NCBI RefSeq assembly: GCF_002788215.1
Contig: NZ_CP024845.1
Coordinates: 372,001 to 436,000 of the forward strand
From: Halohasta litchfieldiae
GTDB lineage: Archaea; Halobacteriota; Halobacteria; Halobacteriales; Haloferacaceae
Length of the DNA stretch: 64,000 nucleotides
Direction of reading: 5' to 3'
Each line of letters begins with the position of its first letter. Position 1 is the first letter of the stretch. The position numbers and the translations under genes were made by a program. The notes under the pieces are model-generated. The model was not told the origin of the DNA and searched no databases. It saw only the letters and a program-made list of their open reading frames with translations. Positions 9,916-18,668 of this stretch are shown one piece after another.

Positions 9916-10153
9916 CCGTGGCCAAACGGACAAATGTCCGATAACCAACGCTCGAATCGGTGATGCGTTGAAATATGCCACATATATCCACGACCCAGAC
10001 AGAATCAGTGCGTACAATGGTCGAATTTAGTGTAACACAAGCCTTTTTGACGACATACGTTCGATACTCTGGTGGCGTGCTGACGCGGCTACGTCAGGTG
10101 CGCCGATACGCTGTGGACTAGTGCTCCCACAGTGGCTTGGTCAGTCACACGGC

Positions 10154-10231
10154 CCGCAGTTGTGGGTGCCGTCTCGTGGTCCCGACGGGTTTTCGACCCG
10201 TCAGCCCCCACCCTGGGCACCCCAACTGCGG
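10154..10231 (+). ncRNA. Candidate structured RNA: long composite hairpin of unknown identity
   Basis: The outer stem pairs 10154-10162 (CCGCAGTTG) with 10223-10231, then after one bulged T pairs 10164-10170 (GGGTGCC) with 10216-10222. A GTGG/CCAC pair follows, then a perfect 7-bp apical stem GACGGGT (10184-10190) with ACCCGTC (10196-10202) closing a TTTCG loop. It does not show the conserved elements of RNase P RNA or SRP RNA. Strand is undetermined; plus is chosen arbitrarily. It might also be a cis element or recombination remnant. Confidence 0.35.
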
Positions 10232-10444
10232 CTGTTGGCTGCGACGCAGACCTGCTTGTTTCGATCCAAACTCGGTGAGTGGTAGCGACAGAATTTCTGA
10301 CTCCAGTCGACCACCCACTGGCTCCACCGACCGGTCGCCACTGTCGACCCTGAAATATCGACTCACCAAGTCGTTATAACCCATACAGTCAGTCCAACTA
10401 CCATACAACGCCGTTTCAGGTCGACCGTCCGTGTCTGTCCTGAC

Positions 10445-10517
10445 TGTCTAATTGAGCATATAAAAATTTACTCACAAACGAATAACTCTTTTACCGTCGA
10501 CCGAGTACGATGATTCA
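10445..10517 (+). promoter_or_regulatory. Promoter region of gdh
   Basis: AT-rich stretch CATATAAAAATTTACTC near 10458-10474 and a CTCTTTTACC box near 10485-10494, the latter 24-32 nt before the gdh ATG, as expected for a leaderless haloarchaeal TATA element. The same CTTTTACC-like string occurs before ppc at 13523-13530. The GfcR operator should lie upstream of this box but I cannot define it. Confidence 0.4.
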
Positions 10518-11588
10518 ATGAAAGCAATTGGCGTCAGAGAGGGTGCAGAGCGGGCTGAGCTCTTGGAGATTCCCAAACCGGAACCCGACTCGGGCGAGGC
10601 ACTGATTCGGACGCTTCGGGTGGGCGTCGACGGCACCGACCACGAAGTGATCTCAGGGGCCCACGGCGGCGCGCCCGACGGCGAGGACTACCTGATTCTC
10701 GGCCACGAGGCAGTCGGCGTCGTCGAGGACCCCAACGATACAGACCTCGCTGTCGGTGACGTGGTTGTCCCGACAGTGCGTCGACCACCCAACGGCTCGA
10801 ACAGATATTTCGACAACGAGGAACCGGATATGGCCCCCGAAGGCCAGTACTACGAACGTGGTATCGTGGGCGCACACGGCTTCATGGCCGAATACTTCAC
10901 CAGCCCCGAATCAAAACTCGTCAGCCTGCCGCCCGAACTCGCCGAACTCGGCTTTCTGGTCGAACCGATTTCGATCACCGAAAAAGCGGTCGAACACGCG
11001 ATGGCCAGTCGGTCGGCCTTCGAGTGGAGCCCCGAATCCGCTCTCGTGTTGGGCAACGGGAGTCTGGGGCTGCTGACGCTGGCGATGTTCGAACAGCGCT
11101 TCGACCGGACCTACTGTCTGGGTCGACGCGAACGGCCCGATCCGACCATCGACATCATCGAATCGCTCGACAGCACCTACATCAACAGCAACGACACTCC
11201 CGTGCCGGAGATCCCAGAGCAGTACGAGGCCCCGGATCTGATCTACGAAGCCACCGGCTACGCCAAACATCCCTTCGAGTCGATTGAGGCACTCGCACCC
11301 AACGGCGTGCTTGCGGCGCTGGGCGTCCCCGGTGACTGGACCTTCGAAATCAACGGCGGCAAACTCCACCGCGAGCTCGTGTTGCACAACAAGGCTATCG
11401 TCGGCAGCGTCAACTCCAACGTCAGCCAGTTCGAGGCCGCCGTCGACTCGCTTTCGTCGCTTTCTGACTCGTTCATTTCGGATCTCGTCACTGGCATTTA
11501 CGAACTCGACGAGTTCGAAGGGGCGTTTGTGGACGACGACACGACTATAAAAAACGCGGTCCAATTCAGTACATATGAAAAACGTTGA
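10518..11588 (+). CDS. gdh: Glucose 1-dehydrogenase (haloarchaeal Zn medium-chain type)
   Basis: A 356-aa protein very similar in recalled sequence to Haloferax mediterranei glucose dehydrogenase. It oxidises glucose to gluconolactone/gluconate with NADP+, the first step of the semi-phosphorylative Entner-Doudoroff route. Visible residues: catalytic-zinc ligand Asp38 (GVDGTDHE), His63-Glu64 (LGHEAVG), the conserved EPISITEKA segment with the third ligand Glu, the Rossmann loop GNGSLGLL and the GRRERPDPT nucleotide-phosphate-binding stretch. The downstream gene gfcR overlaps its last 14 nt, implying translational coupling. Confidence 0.92.
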   Translation: MKAIGVREGAERAELLEIPKPEPDSGEALIRTLRVGVDGTDHEVISGAHGGAPDGEDYLILGHEAVGVVEDPNDTDLAVGDVVVPTVRRPPNGSNRYFDNEEPDMAPEGQYYERGIVGAHGFMAEYFTSPESKLVSLPPELAELGFLVEPISITEKAVEHAMASRSAFEWSPESALVLGNGSLGLLTLAMFEQRFDRTYCLGRRERPDPTIDIIESLDSTYINSNDTPVPEIPEQYEAPDLIYEATGYAKHPFESIEALAPNGVLAALGVPGDWTFEINGGKLHRELVLHNKAIVGSVNSNVSQFEAAVDSLSSLSDSFISDLVTGIYELDEFEGAFVDDDTTIKNAVQFSTYEKR

Positions 11589-12213
11589 CACGCTCATCGA
11601 AAGCGCAGCCGAGTTGGCCGAGCGAGGACTCTCGAAGGGAGAAATTGCGGACGAACTGAACGTCTCGCGCGAGACTGCAAGCTGGCTGGTCGAACGCAGC
11701 GGCACCACGAGCGAGCCCGAACCGCGAATCACTGAGGCGACGAGTCCACAGGATATCCACGTCGACTGGAAAGATATCGGTCGGGACAGCAACCGGCTGA
11801 CACACGTGAGCCAAGCGATGGCCGACATCATCTCGAAAGAGGGCAAGAATGTCAGGCTCACGGTCGGTATTGAGAAGGCAGGCGTCCCGCTGGCGACAAT
11901 CGTCGCCCGTGAACTCGACACCGATCTGAGCGCCTACGCCCCGGCCAAACACCAGTGGGATGAGGGCGACATCGACGACCTCGGCGGTGGCTTTTCGCGG
12001 AACTTCTCGCCGATCAACGATCAGGAATGCTACATCGTCGACGATACGATCACCTCGGGGACGACCCTTCGAGAGACGATCAAGGCGATCCGCGCCCGGG
12101 GTGGCGAACCCGTCGGCTGTGTGGTGCTAGTCGACAAACAGGGACTGGAAGAGATCGACGGCGTCCCGGTGTACTCGCTGATCAACGTCGTCAGCGTCGG
12201 CCGCGAGGAGTAG
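11575..12213 (+). CDS. gfcR: GfcR, transcriptional activator of glucose and fructose catabolism (PyrE-like)
   Basis: A 212-aa protein with an N-terminal helix-turn-helix (residues about 5-40, GLSKGEIADELNVSRETASW) fused to a phosphoribosyltransferase-type domain with PRPP loop YIVDDTITSGTTLRE near 151-165. In Haloferax volcanii GfcR, encoded beside gdh, activates semi-phosphorylative Entner-Doudoroff genes; older annotations call it orotate phosphoribosyltransferase-like. The ATG lies inside the end of gdh (14-nt overlap in another frame). The same gdh-gfcR arrangement here supports the assignment. Confidence 0.9.
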   Translation: MKNVDTLIESAAELAERGLSKGEIADELNVSRETASWLVERSGTTSEPEPRITEATSPQDIHVDWKDIGRDSNRLTHVSQAMADIISKEGKNVRLTVGIEKAGVPLATIVARELDTDLSAYAPAKHQWDEGDIDDLGGGFSRNFSPINDQECYIVDDTITSGTTLRETIKAIRARGGEPVGCVVLVDKQGLEEIDGVPVYSLINVVSVGREE

Positions 12214-12284
12214 CGGCGACGCCTATCGCGACGGGAGCCACCGAGGGACGCAATACCTTTCAGGACACGGCTCCTACTACAGGT

Positions 12285-12626
12285 ATGACATTCCAGCCCG
12301 ACAGCGATCTCGACGCCGAGTCGGTCGAAAAGCAGGTCGACGAGACACTCGACTCCAACGACGTCGTCCTCTTCATGAAGGGGAACCGACTGATGCCGCA
12401 GTGTGGCTACTCCTCGAAAGCCGTCGAACTCATCGGCAGCCACGTCGAGGAGTTCGAAACGGTCGACGTCCTCCCCGCACTCGACGAGTATCGAGCCGCA
12501 CTCGAAGCCCACAGCGGCTGGGAGACGATCCCACAGACCTACGTCGACGGCGAGTTTATCGGCGGCAGCGACATTCTCGAAGAGCTTGAGGAACGCGGCG
12601 AACTCGAAACCGAACTCACAGCTTGA
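12285..12626 (+). CDS. Monothiol glutaredoxin (Grx4/GrxD family)
   Basis: A 113-aa protein with active-site CGYS at residues 40-43, the preceding FMKG and the WETIPQTYVDGEFIGGSDILEEL segment typical of monothiol glutaredoxins of the CGFS class (here Tyr replaces Phe). These proteins carry or transfer Fe-S clusters rather than reduce disulfides. ATG 12285 is chosen because it starts just before the thioredoxin fold; longer in-frame readings overlap gfcR. It lies 71 bp after gfcR. Confidence 0.8.
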   Translation: MTFQPDSDLDAESVEKQVDETLDSNDVVLFMKGNRLMPQCGYSSKAVELIGSHVEEFETVDVLPALDEYRAALEAHSGWETIPQTYVDGEFIGGSDILEELEERGELETELTA

Positions 12627-12769
12627 GCGCGGTCGACCCTCACAGTTCAGTGAGAGTCTGTACCAAGAGAACTAGTACAGTATTCTCACCAGATATAAAT
12701 AATCACCGTCCCCTACTGACAGTAGGTATCGGCGCAGCCGCGGGGAAGTACTCGTCAACCTAATCCACT

Positions 12770-13339
12770 ATGACAGGTCGCGTATTCCGTCTCCACTCGA
12801 CGCTTGAACTGCCACTCGAAGACGTCCACTCGTATTTCGACGAGGACCCGGATCTCCCCGAGGAGATCGAGGACGTCGACATCACTCGACGCAACAACAC
12901 GCTGATCATCAAGGCCGTCGCCACTGATGAGAGTCTCAGCAAGTACACGCCAACCGCCCAGCTGAAGGCCAGCGTGACCGAGACACGGGTCTACGAGGAA
13001 GAGCCACCGCGAGCCGGTGGCCCGCGCTGGGGCGACGAGGAAGAAGAGGAGATCCCCTCCGAACTCGTCGAGTTCGCCTGTTTCAAGGGCGACCGCGAGA
13101 CCGTCCTCCAAAACACCGCCGTCCAGTACGCGATGTTCCTCGTGCTCAGAGAGATCGCACTGCTCTCCGAGAAGGGAACCCTGACCGCGATCACCGAACA
13201 CGACGGTGATCTGGAAGCCACACGCATCGTCGAGGGTGAAAAGCGGTCGGCGACCGTCGAGGTCGTCGAGAACCCACGGAAAAACAACTCCGGTAAGACG
13301 GGCGTCGACTGGCGGGACAACGAGTTCATCTCGGACTAG
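12770..13339 (+). CDS. Conserved haloarchaeal protein of unknown function
   Basis: A 189-aa soluble acidic protein (starts MTGRVFRLHSTLELPLEDVHSYF). It has a central poly-Glu patch (GDEEEEEIPSE near residues 85-95) followed by a hydrophobic helix (AVQYAMFLVLREIALL). I recognise it as a haloarchaeal-only family but know no function. It is oriented with ppc 215 bp downstream and may be co-regulated; no motif supports a specific role. Confidence 0.6.
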   Translation: MTGRVFRLHSTLELPLEDVHSYFDEDPDLPEEIEDVDITRRNNTLIIKAVATDESLSKYTPTAQLKASVTETRVYEEEPPRAGGPRWGDEEEEEIPSELVEFACFKGDRETVLQNTAVQYAMFLVLREIALLSEKGTLTAITEHDGDLEATRIVEGEKRSATVEVVENPRKNNSGKTGVDWRDNEFISD

Positions 13340-13554
13340 GTGCGTACTGAGCGCGGACTGACCGCGGACTGACGCTTCCTGTGGAGTAGGTATCGGCACT
13401 CCGACCGCTGCTGTCGGCCACATTTTTAGATCGTCGACCACGTGCTTCTCCCGGAGCAGCGTCACTGTCGGCGGCGAACTACTATCATTTATCATTAGTA
13501 ACTGCTCTCCAAACTTGGTGAGACTTTTACCAGTGGGTGCATCTACCATATGGT

Positions 13555-16248
13555 ATGAAATTACACAATCGGGGCGTGCGCCAAGACGTCCGTGAACTGG
13601 GTGCGTTGCTCGGGGACGTACTCAAAGAACAGACGTCGACCGAATCCTTCGAAACCGTCGAGGAGCTCCGGAAGAACGCGATTGCCTACCGAGAGGGCGA
13701 TATCGACTCCCGCGAGGAGCTTCGCAACACCTTCGAACAGCTGTCGGCCAGCGAGGAAGGCGACGTGGCGCGGGCGTTTACCACGTACTTCGAACTCATC
13801 AATCTCGCTGAGGAGCGCGAGCGGGTCCGCGCAGTCCGCAAAGGTTCCCAAGCGGGCACGCTCGATGACAGCCTTGAAGACACCATCGAAGAGCTCTCGG
13901 AGGCCGGAGCCGACAGCGAACTCGTCAAAAGCGTCCTCGACGACGTGCTCATCGAGCCGACGTTCACCGCCCACCCGACCGAGGCCCGCCGCGGCACGGT
14001 CAAAGCAAAACTCCGCTCGATTGCGGACCACCTCGAAACGCTTGACTCCCAATCGCTGACCGACCGCGAATCCAACTCGGTCTGGAAGGATATCAACGCC
14101 GAAGTAACGAGTCTCTGGCAGACGCGACAGGTTCGACAGCGGCCGCCCGAACCACAGGACGAGGCCCGAAACATTCAGTGGTACCTCGAAAACACGCTGT
14201 TCGATGTTACCGGCGAGGTCTACTCCGAGTTCGAGGACGTCGTCACCGACGAGTACCCCGACATCGACCTACCGAAGCTCTTCGAGTTCCGCTCGTGGGC
14301 CGGCAGCGACCGAGACGGCAACCCATACGTGACCGTCGACGTCACCCAAGACACCCTCGAACGCCAGCGAGAGATCGTCCTCGAACGCTACCGCACGCTT
14401 CTCAAAGAGCTGTCTGCGGTCCTGAGTCAGGACGGCGACCGTTATCCGACGACTGGGGCTTTCCAAGCCTCTCTCGATGCTGACTTCGAAGACTTCCCGA
14501 TGATCACCGGGGAGGCCGAGGAACGCTATCCGGACGAGCCATACCGCCAGAAGCTGCGGCTCATGCGGGAACGACTCAACCGCATTAGTGACGTTCGCCC
14601 CGGCGGCTACGACGAGGACGATCAACTCCTCGAAGATCTCGAAACCATCGATTCCAGCCTTCGGGCCTACGGCGGCAGCGACATCGCCGAAGCCTTCGTC
14701 GAACCCCTGCTCCGCCAAGTCAGCACCTTCGGCTTCTCACTGGCGAGCCTCGATCTACGGGACCACCGGATTCAGCACACCAAGGCCATCGACGAGGCAC
14801 TCGCCGAGGAAGGCATCGAATACCGTGACCTCGACGAAGACGAGCGCGTCGACCTCCTAACTAATGCGATCCTGCAGGACGAGCCGCTGATCGACCCCGA
14901 GAACCCCGGCGATGTCTCCGAAGTGGCCGAGAAAGTGCTCACGCGGTTTGCCGCACTCGGCGACTGGCAAAACGAGTTCGGCGTCGAAGCCATCGACACC
15001 TACTGTATCTCGATGACCGAGGAGCCGAGCCACGTGCTCGAAGTGCTGTTCCTCGCCGACCAGGTCGGCGCAGTCTCGCTGCCGGACCACGCCGGTCTCG
15101 ATGTGGTGCCGCTGCTGGAAACCGAGTCGGCGCTCAACGGTGCCGACCGGATCATGGGGACGCTGTTCGAAAACGAGGCCTACAAACAGGTTCTCGAAGC
15201 CCGTGGCAACACCCAGGAGATCATGCTGGGCTACTCCGACTCCAACAAGGAAAACGGCTTCCTCGCGGCCAACTGGGACCTCTATAAGAACCAGAAACGC
15301 CTCGCCGAAATCACCAACGATTACGACGTGACGATGCGGCTGTTCCACGGTCGCGGTGGCTCTATCTCCCGCGGTGGCGGCCCGATGAACAAGGCACTGC
15401 TGGCGCTGCCGAATGAGACCGTCACCGGTCAGGTCAAGTTCACAGAGCAGGGCGAAGCGATTGCCGAGAAGTACGGCAACGAACGGATCGCCGAGCGGAA
15501 TCTCGAACAGATGCTCGACGCCCAGATCCGTGCCCGCCACAACGCACTCAACGAGCCGGTCGAAGAGGTGCCCGACGAGTGGGCCGAAGCGATGAACACG
15601 ATGGCCGCCGCGGCGCGGTCGGCCTACCGTGACCTGCTCGAAACTGATGGCTTCGTCAGCTACTTCGAGCAGGCCACGCCCATTACGGTCATCGAGGATC
15701 TCAACCTCGGCTCGCGTCCGGCCTCGCGGTCGGATGATCGCTCGGTCGAGGACCTGCGGGCGATCCCGTGGGTGTTCTCGTGGACCCAGTCGCGGTGTAT
15801 TCTCCCCGGCTGGTTCTCGCTTGCGGCCGGCGTCGAGGCCTACCTCGACGATGGCGGCGACATGGAGACGCTCCAAGAGATGTACGACGAGTGGGCGTTC
15901 TTCCAGACCACCTTCGACCGGGCGGCGCTGTCTTTGACCCGGACAGATCTCGAAATCGCCGACGAGTACGCTGCGTTGGCCGACACGGAACTCCGCGAGG
16001 AGTTCCAACCGCGAATCGAAGGTGAGTACGAGACGGCCGTCGACCTCACTGCCGAGATCACTGGTCGCGAGGACCTGCTTCGCCGCGACTGGCTCGACGA
16101 GAGTCTCGAACGCCGGAACCCCTACGTCGACCCACTCAACCTGCTGCAGACCCACCTGCTGAGTCAGACCCACCTGACCGAAGCCGAGGAACGCACCCTC
16201 CGGCTCACCGTCAATGGGATCGCAGCCGGCATGAAAAACACCGGATAG
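13555..16248 (+). CDS. ppc: Phosphoenolpyruvate carboxylase
   Basis: An 897-aa enzyme of normal length that adds bicarbonate to PEP to form oxaloacetate (anaplerosis). Hallmarks: TAHPTEARRGT with the catalytic His, FRSWAGSDRDGNPYVT, the MLGYSDSNKENGF loop, FHGRGGSISRGGGP catalytic loop, KFTEQGEAIAEKYG, PWVFSWTQSR and the conserved C-terminal MKNTG. ATG 13555 is preferred over an upstream in-frame start because an ACTTTTACC box is 25-32 nt upstream, fitting a leaderless message. Together with malic enzyme it can balance C3/C4 pools. Confidence 0.95.
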   Translation: MKLHNRGVRQDVRELGALLGDVLKEQTSTESFETVEELRKNAIAYREGDIDSREELRNTFEQLSASEEGDVARAFTTYFELINLAEERERVRAVRKGSQAGTLDDSLEDTIEELSEAGADSELVKSVLDDVLIEPTFTAHPTEARRGTVKAKLRSIADHLETLDSQSLTDRESNSVWKDINAEVTSLWQTRQVRQRPPEPQDEARNIQWYLENTLFDVTGEVYSEFEDVVTDEYPDIDLPKLFEFRSWAGSDRDGNPYVTVDVTQDTLERQREIVLERYRTLLKELSAVLSQDGDRYPTTGAFQASLDADFEDFPMITGEAEERYPDEPYRQKLRLMRERLNRISDVRPGGYDEDDQLLEDLETIDSSLRAYGGSDIAEAFVEPLLRQVSTFGFSLASLDLRDHRIQHTKAIDEALAEEGIEYRDLDEDERVDLLTNAILQDEPLIDPENPGDVSEVAEKVLTRFAALGDWQNEFGVEAIDTYCISMTEEPSHVLEVLFLADQVGAVSLPDHAGLDVVPLLETESALNGADRIMGTLFENEAYKQVLEARGNTQEIMLGYSDSNKENGFLAANWDLYKNQKRLAEITNDYDVTMRLFHGRGGSISRGGGPMNKALLALPNETVTGQVKFTEQGEAIAEKYGNERIAERNLEQMLDAQIRARHNALNEPVEEVPDEWAEAMNTMAAAARSAYRDLLETDGFVSYFEQATPITVIEDLNLGSRPASRSDDRSVEDLRAIPWVFSWTQSRCILPGWFSLAAGVEAYLDDGGDMETLQEMYDEWAFFQTTFDRAALSLTRTDLEIADEYAALADTELREEFQPRIEGEYETAVDLTAEITGREDLLRRDWLDESLERRNPYVDPLNLLQTHLLSQTHLTEAEERTLRLTVNGIAAGMKNTG

Positions 16249-16279
16249 CTGGCCGTCCGAGGGATTTCGTTCGCTCCTC

Positions 16280-17206
16280 TCAGTCCGACCCCCGCGACAG
16301 ATAGGTAATACCGTCGGGATGGGTCCGGACATCGATGCGGTCGACTTCTTGGCGGGCGTTCATATCGATCACCGAGACGTCGTTGGTTTTGTTGTTCGTA
16401 ATGTAGGCCATCGAGCCGTCGGTGTTGAACACGACCTCGCTCGGCCAGATGCCGACCGGAATACGTTCGACCTCCCACGGTCGACCGGTGCCGTTGCGGT
16501 GGAACCGTGTCTCGATGACCGAGACATCGTTCGACATCCGGTTGGGAACCAACGCGACGCTGGCATCCGGCGAAAAGACGATCCCCATCGGCGCGTCGCC
16601 GAGTCCCGTTTTGTAGATGATTTCGTGGTGCTCCGGGTCGTGGACGGTCAGTCGACTCTCGTTTTGGATCGTCACATAGACGTTTTCGGTATTGGGGTTG
16701 ACCGCCACACCTTCGGGCCCGTCGCCGACCGGGACGTCGACTGAGATCCGACGCTCCTCACAGTCGATGATCGTGAGTGTGTTGCCACTGCTGTTTGTGA
16801 CGTAGGCCAGCGACTCGTCGCCGCTCAACGAGAGGGAATTCGACTGGGACTGGTGGGTCGGAATCACATCCAGCAGTTCGTCTGTTTCAATATCGAACAC
16901 GAACACCCGGCTGTTGTTCCGCGAGACGACCCAGATTTCGGTCGACTGCTCGCGGACCGCAATCCCACGTGGGCCGTCGAACAGATCGTGTTCGACCTGA
17001 GCAGTCACCGAATAGCTCTCGTTGTCGATAATATTCAGCGCATCACCCTGCGAGCAGGTAACGTAGCTTTTGGCACCGTCAGGCGAAGTTTCTATCGTCC
17101 ACGGGCCGAAATCCGTCTCGATTTCGGTGACCGTCTCGCCGGATTCGGGGTCGACAACTGAGACGCAGTCGTCGTCCCGGTTGAGTACGAGCAGTCGGTC
17201 ATCCAT
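16280..17206 (-). CDS. YncE-like beta-propeller protein
   Basis: About 308 aa built from repeated blades of about 42-45 residues with recurring NxxSxxVSVID / PDGxxAYVTN units (e.g. VSVVDPESGETVTEIE, AYVTNSSGNTLTIID, AYITNNKTNDVSVID). This is the YVTN/YncE seven-bladed propeller pattern. ATG 17206 is chosen over a longer reading, whose extra 21 residues are not signal-like. No signal peptide or lipobox, so probably cytoplasmic. Ligand unknown. Confidence 0.65.
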   Translation of the reverse strand: MDDRLLVLNRDDDCVSVVDPESGETVTEIETDFGPWTIETSPDGAKSYVTCSQGDALNIIDNESYSVTAQVEHDLFDGPRGIAVREQSTEIWVVSRNNSRVFVFDIETDELLDVIPTHQSQSNSLSLSGDESLAYVTNSSGNTLTIIDCEERRISVDVPVGDGPEGVAVNPNTENVYVTIQNESRLTVHDPEHHEIIYKTGLGDAPMGIVFSPDASVALVPNRMSNDVSVIETRFHRNGTGRPWEVERIPVGIWPSEVVFNTDGSMAYITNNKTNDVSVIDMNARQEVDRIDVRTHPDGITYLSRGSD

Positions 17207-17279
17207 ATCACAGTCAGGGGTCGCCACGCTAAAGCCTGTTAGCACCGTCCGGCTCCCGAGACAGTCCACTCAAAACGCG

Positions 17280-18407
17280 TTAGGCTGACCGCGCCGCAGC
17301 AGCCGCCTCGCCCATGATTTCGATGGCCTCACGCAGCGTCTCCTCGTCGGTCGCATACGAGATCCGCGCCATCCCCTCGCCGCCCTCGCCGAAGGCTTCG
17401 CCCGGCACCACGATCACACCCCGGTCGATACATTCGTCGACGAATCCCTCGGGCACCTTCGGCATCGCATAGAACGCGCCGTGGGGGGTCGGACAGTCGA
17501 TGCCATGATCAGCTAATCCATCGAGCAGGATATCCCGTCGACGTTTGAACGAGTCGGTCATCTCCTCGACGATCTCCTGTGGCCCAGTGAGCGCGGCCTC
17601 AGCGGCGTACTGGGCGGGAGCGCTGGCGCAGGCTTGGGCGTACTGGTGGACCCGGAGCATGCGCTCTGTGCGCTCGGTGGAGCCGGTAACCCAGCCGAGT
17701 CGCCAGCCGGTCATCGAGTACAGTTTCGAACAGGAGTTGACGACAACCACGTTGTCGCTGTCGGCGTACTCGATTGGCGAGTGGTGGTCGCCCTCGAAGA
17801 CGGTGTACTCGTAGACCTCGTCGGAGACACACAGAACGTCGTGTTCGTCGGCAATGCGGGCGAACTCTTTGATGTCCTGCTCGCTTGCGACCGCGCCGGT
17901 CGGATTGGCAGGCGAGTTGACGATGAACGCCGCGGTGTCGTCGGTGATCGCCTTCTCGACTGCAGCGGGGTCGACCGTTAGATCCTCGCGGAGGTCGACT
18001 GGGACTGGCTCACCGTCAGCGAGTTTCGTGAGGGCGTCATACGAGACGAACCCCGGATCTGGAATAATGACCTCTTGGCCCGCATCAACATGGGCTTCGA
18101 GAGCGATGTGCAGGGCTTCGCTGGCTCCTGAGGTGGCGATCACGTCGGCTGGGTCGACGTCGATGCCTTGATCTCGCTGGTGTTTGTCGGCGATTGCCTC
18201 GCGGAGCGGTTCGATCCCCTTGTTGCCCGTGTAGCCGTCGGCCTTGCCTGATTCGATGGCGTCGACGGCGGCCTGTCGGGCATGCTCTGGCGTTGGGAAA
18301 TCCGGCTGGCCCAAGCCGAGGTTGATGGCGTCTTCGCTGGCGGCTTCGAACACTTCGCGGATGCCACTGATCGAGATGCGCTCGACACGTGAGGAGAACT
18401 CTGTCAT
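17280..18407 (-). CDS. Class I/II pyridoxal-phosphate aminotransferase (aspartate aminotransferase family)
   Basis: A 375-aa enzyme with fold-type I motifs: GLGQPDFPTPEH, NKGIEPLREAIA, VNSPANPTGAV (Asn-Pro contacts with the cofactor), DEVYEY (Asp binding the pyridine N), and SCSKLYSMTGWRLGWV containing the Schiff-base Lys. C-terminal MARISYA carries the substrate-carboxylate Arg. Likely transaminates aspartate or other dicarboxylic/aromatic amino acids; exact specificity is not visible. Confidence 0.85.
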   Translation of the reverse strand: MTEFSSRVERISISGIREVFEAASEDAINLGLGQPDFPTPEHARQAAVDAIESGKADGYTGNKGIEPLREAIADKHQRDQGIDVDPADVIATSGASEALHIALEAHVDAGQEVIIPDPGFVSYDALTKLADGEPVPVDLREDLTVDPAAVEKAITDDTAAFIVNSPANPTGAVASEQDIKEFARIADEHDVLCVSDEVYEYTVFEGDHHSPIEYADSDNVVVVNSCSKLYSMTGWRLGWVTGSTERTERMLRVHQYAQACASAPAQYAAEAALTGPQEIVEEMTDSFKRRRDILLDGLADHGIDCPTPHGAFYAMPKVPEGFVDECIDRGVIVVPGEAFGEGGEGMARISYATDEETLREAIEIMGEAAAAARSA

Positions 18408-18455
18408 ACTCCCTATGCTCTCGGCCGACAGGATAGCTTTTGTTACATTCGATGG

Positions 18456-18475
18456 GCGACCCAGTACCGGGTCGC
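18456..18475. repeat. Perfect 7-bp inverted repeat upstream of the aminotransferase
   Basis: GCGACCC (18456-18462) and GGGTCGC (18469-18475) around a 6-nt AGTACC spacer, 49 bp upstream of the aminotransferase start. Could be an operator or a small hairpin; no evidence decides. Confidence 0.35.
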
Positions 18476-18668
18476 TCGTTCGAACTGTCTGGGAACGGCG
18501 GGGCCACGTTTGGACTCCTCGTCGAACCTCCGTTGAGCGCCTGTTTGTCTCTGAGGCACGTACCGAAGGCAGCGTAACAGTAGTATATGTTCAGAAGTTA
18601 GTAGGTAGGGCTGTGCAAGATACAGAGGGTATCTAAAGCAAGGTGTCGATTCTCTCTTACAATGGTCG

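Larger units (their letters stand above)
9916..10517. other. 602-bp non-coding interval before gdh
   Basis: No convincing gene. It has a T-run (GCCTTTTTG near 10039-10047) that may end the upstream transcript, a long imperfect hairpin at 10154-10231 (separate entry), and the gdh promoter at the right end. A possible minus-strand reading of 87 codons over the hairpin has no family likeness. Confidence 0.6.

Noticed and set aside
10145-10408. 87-codon minus-strand reading over the hairpin region
   Set aside because: No family likeness, no promoter or start context; the stretch is better explained as structured non-coding DNA.
14857-16332. 491-codon antisense reading inside ppc
   Set aside because: Shadow of a high-GC gene in the opposite frame; ppc is unmistakable.
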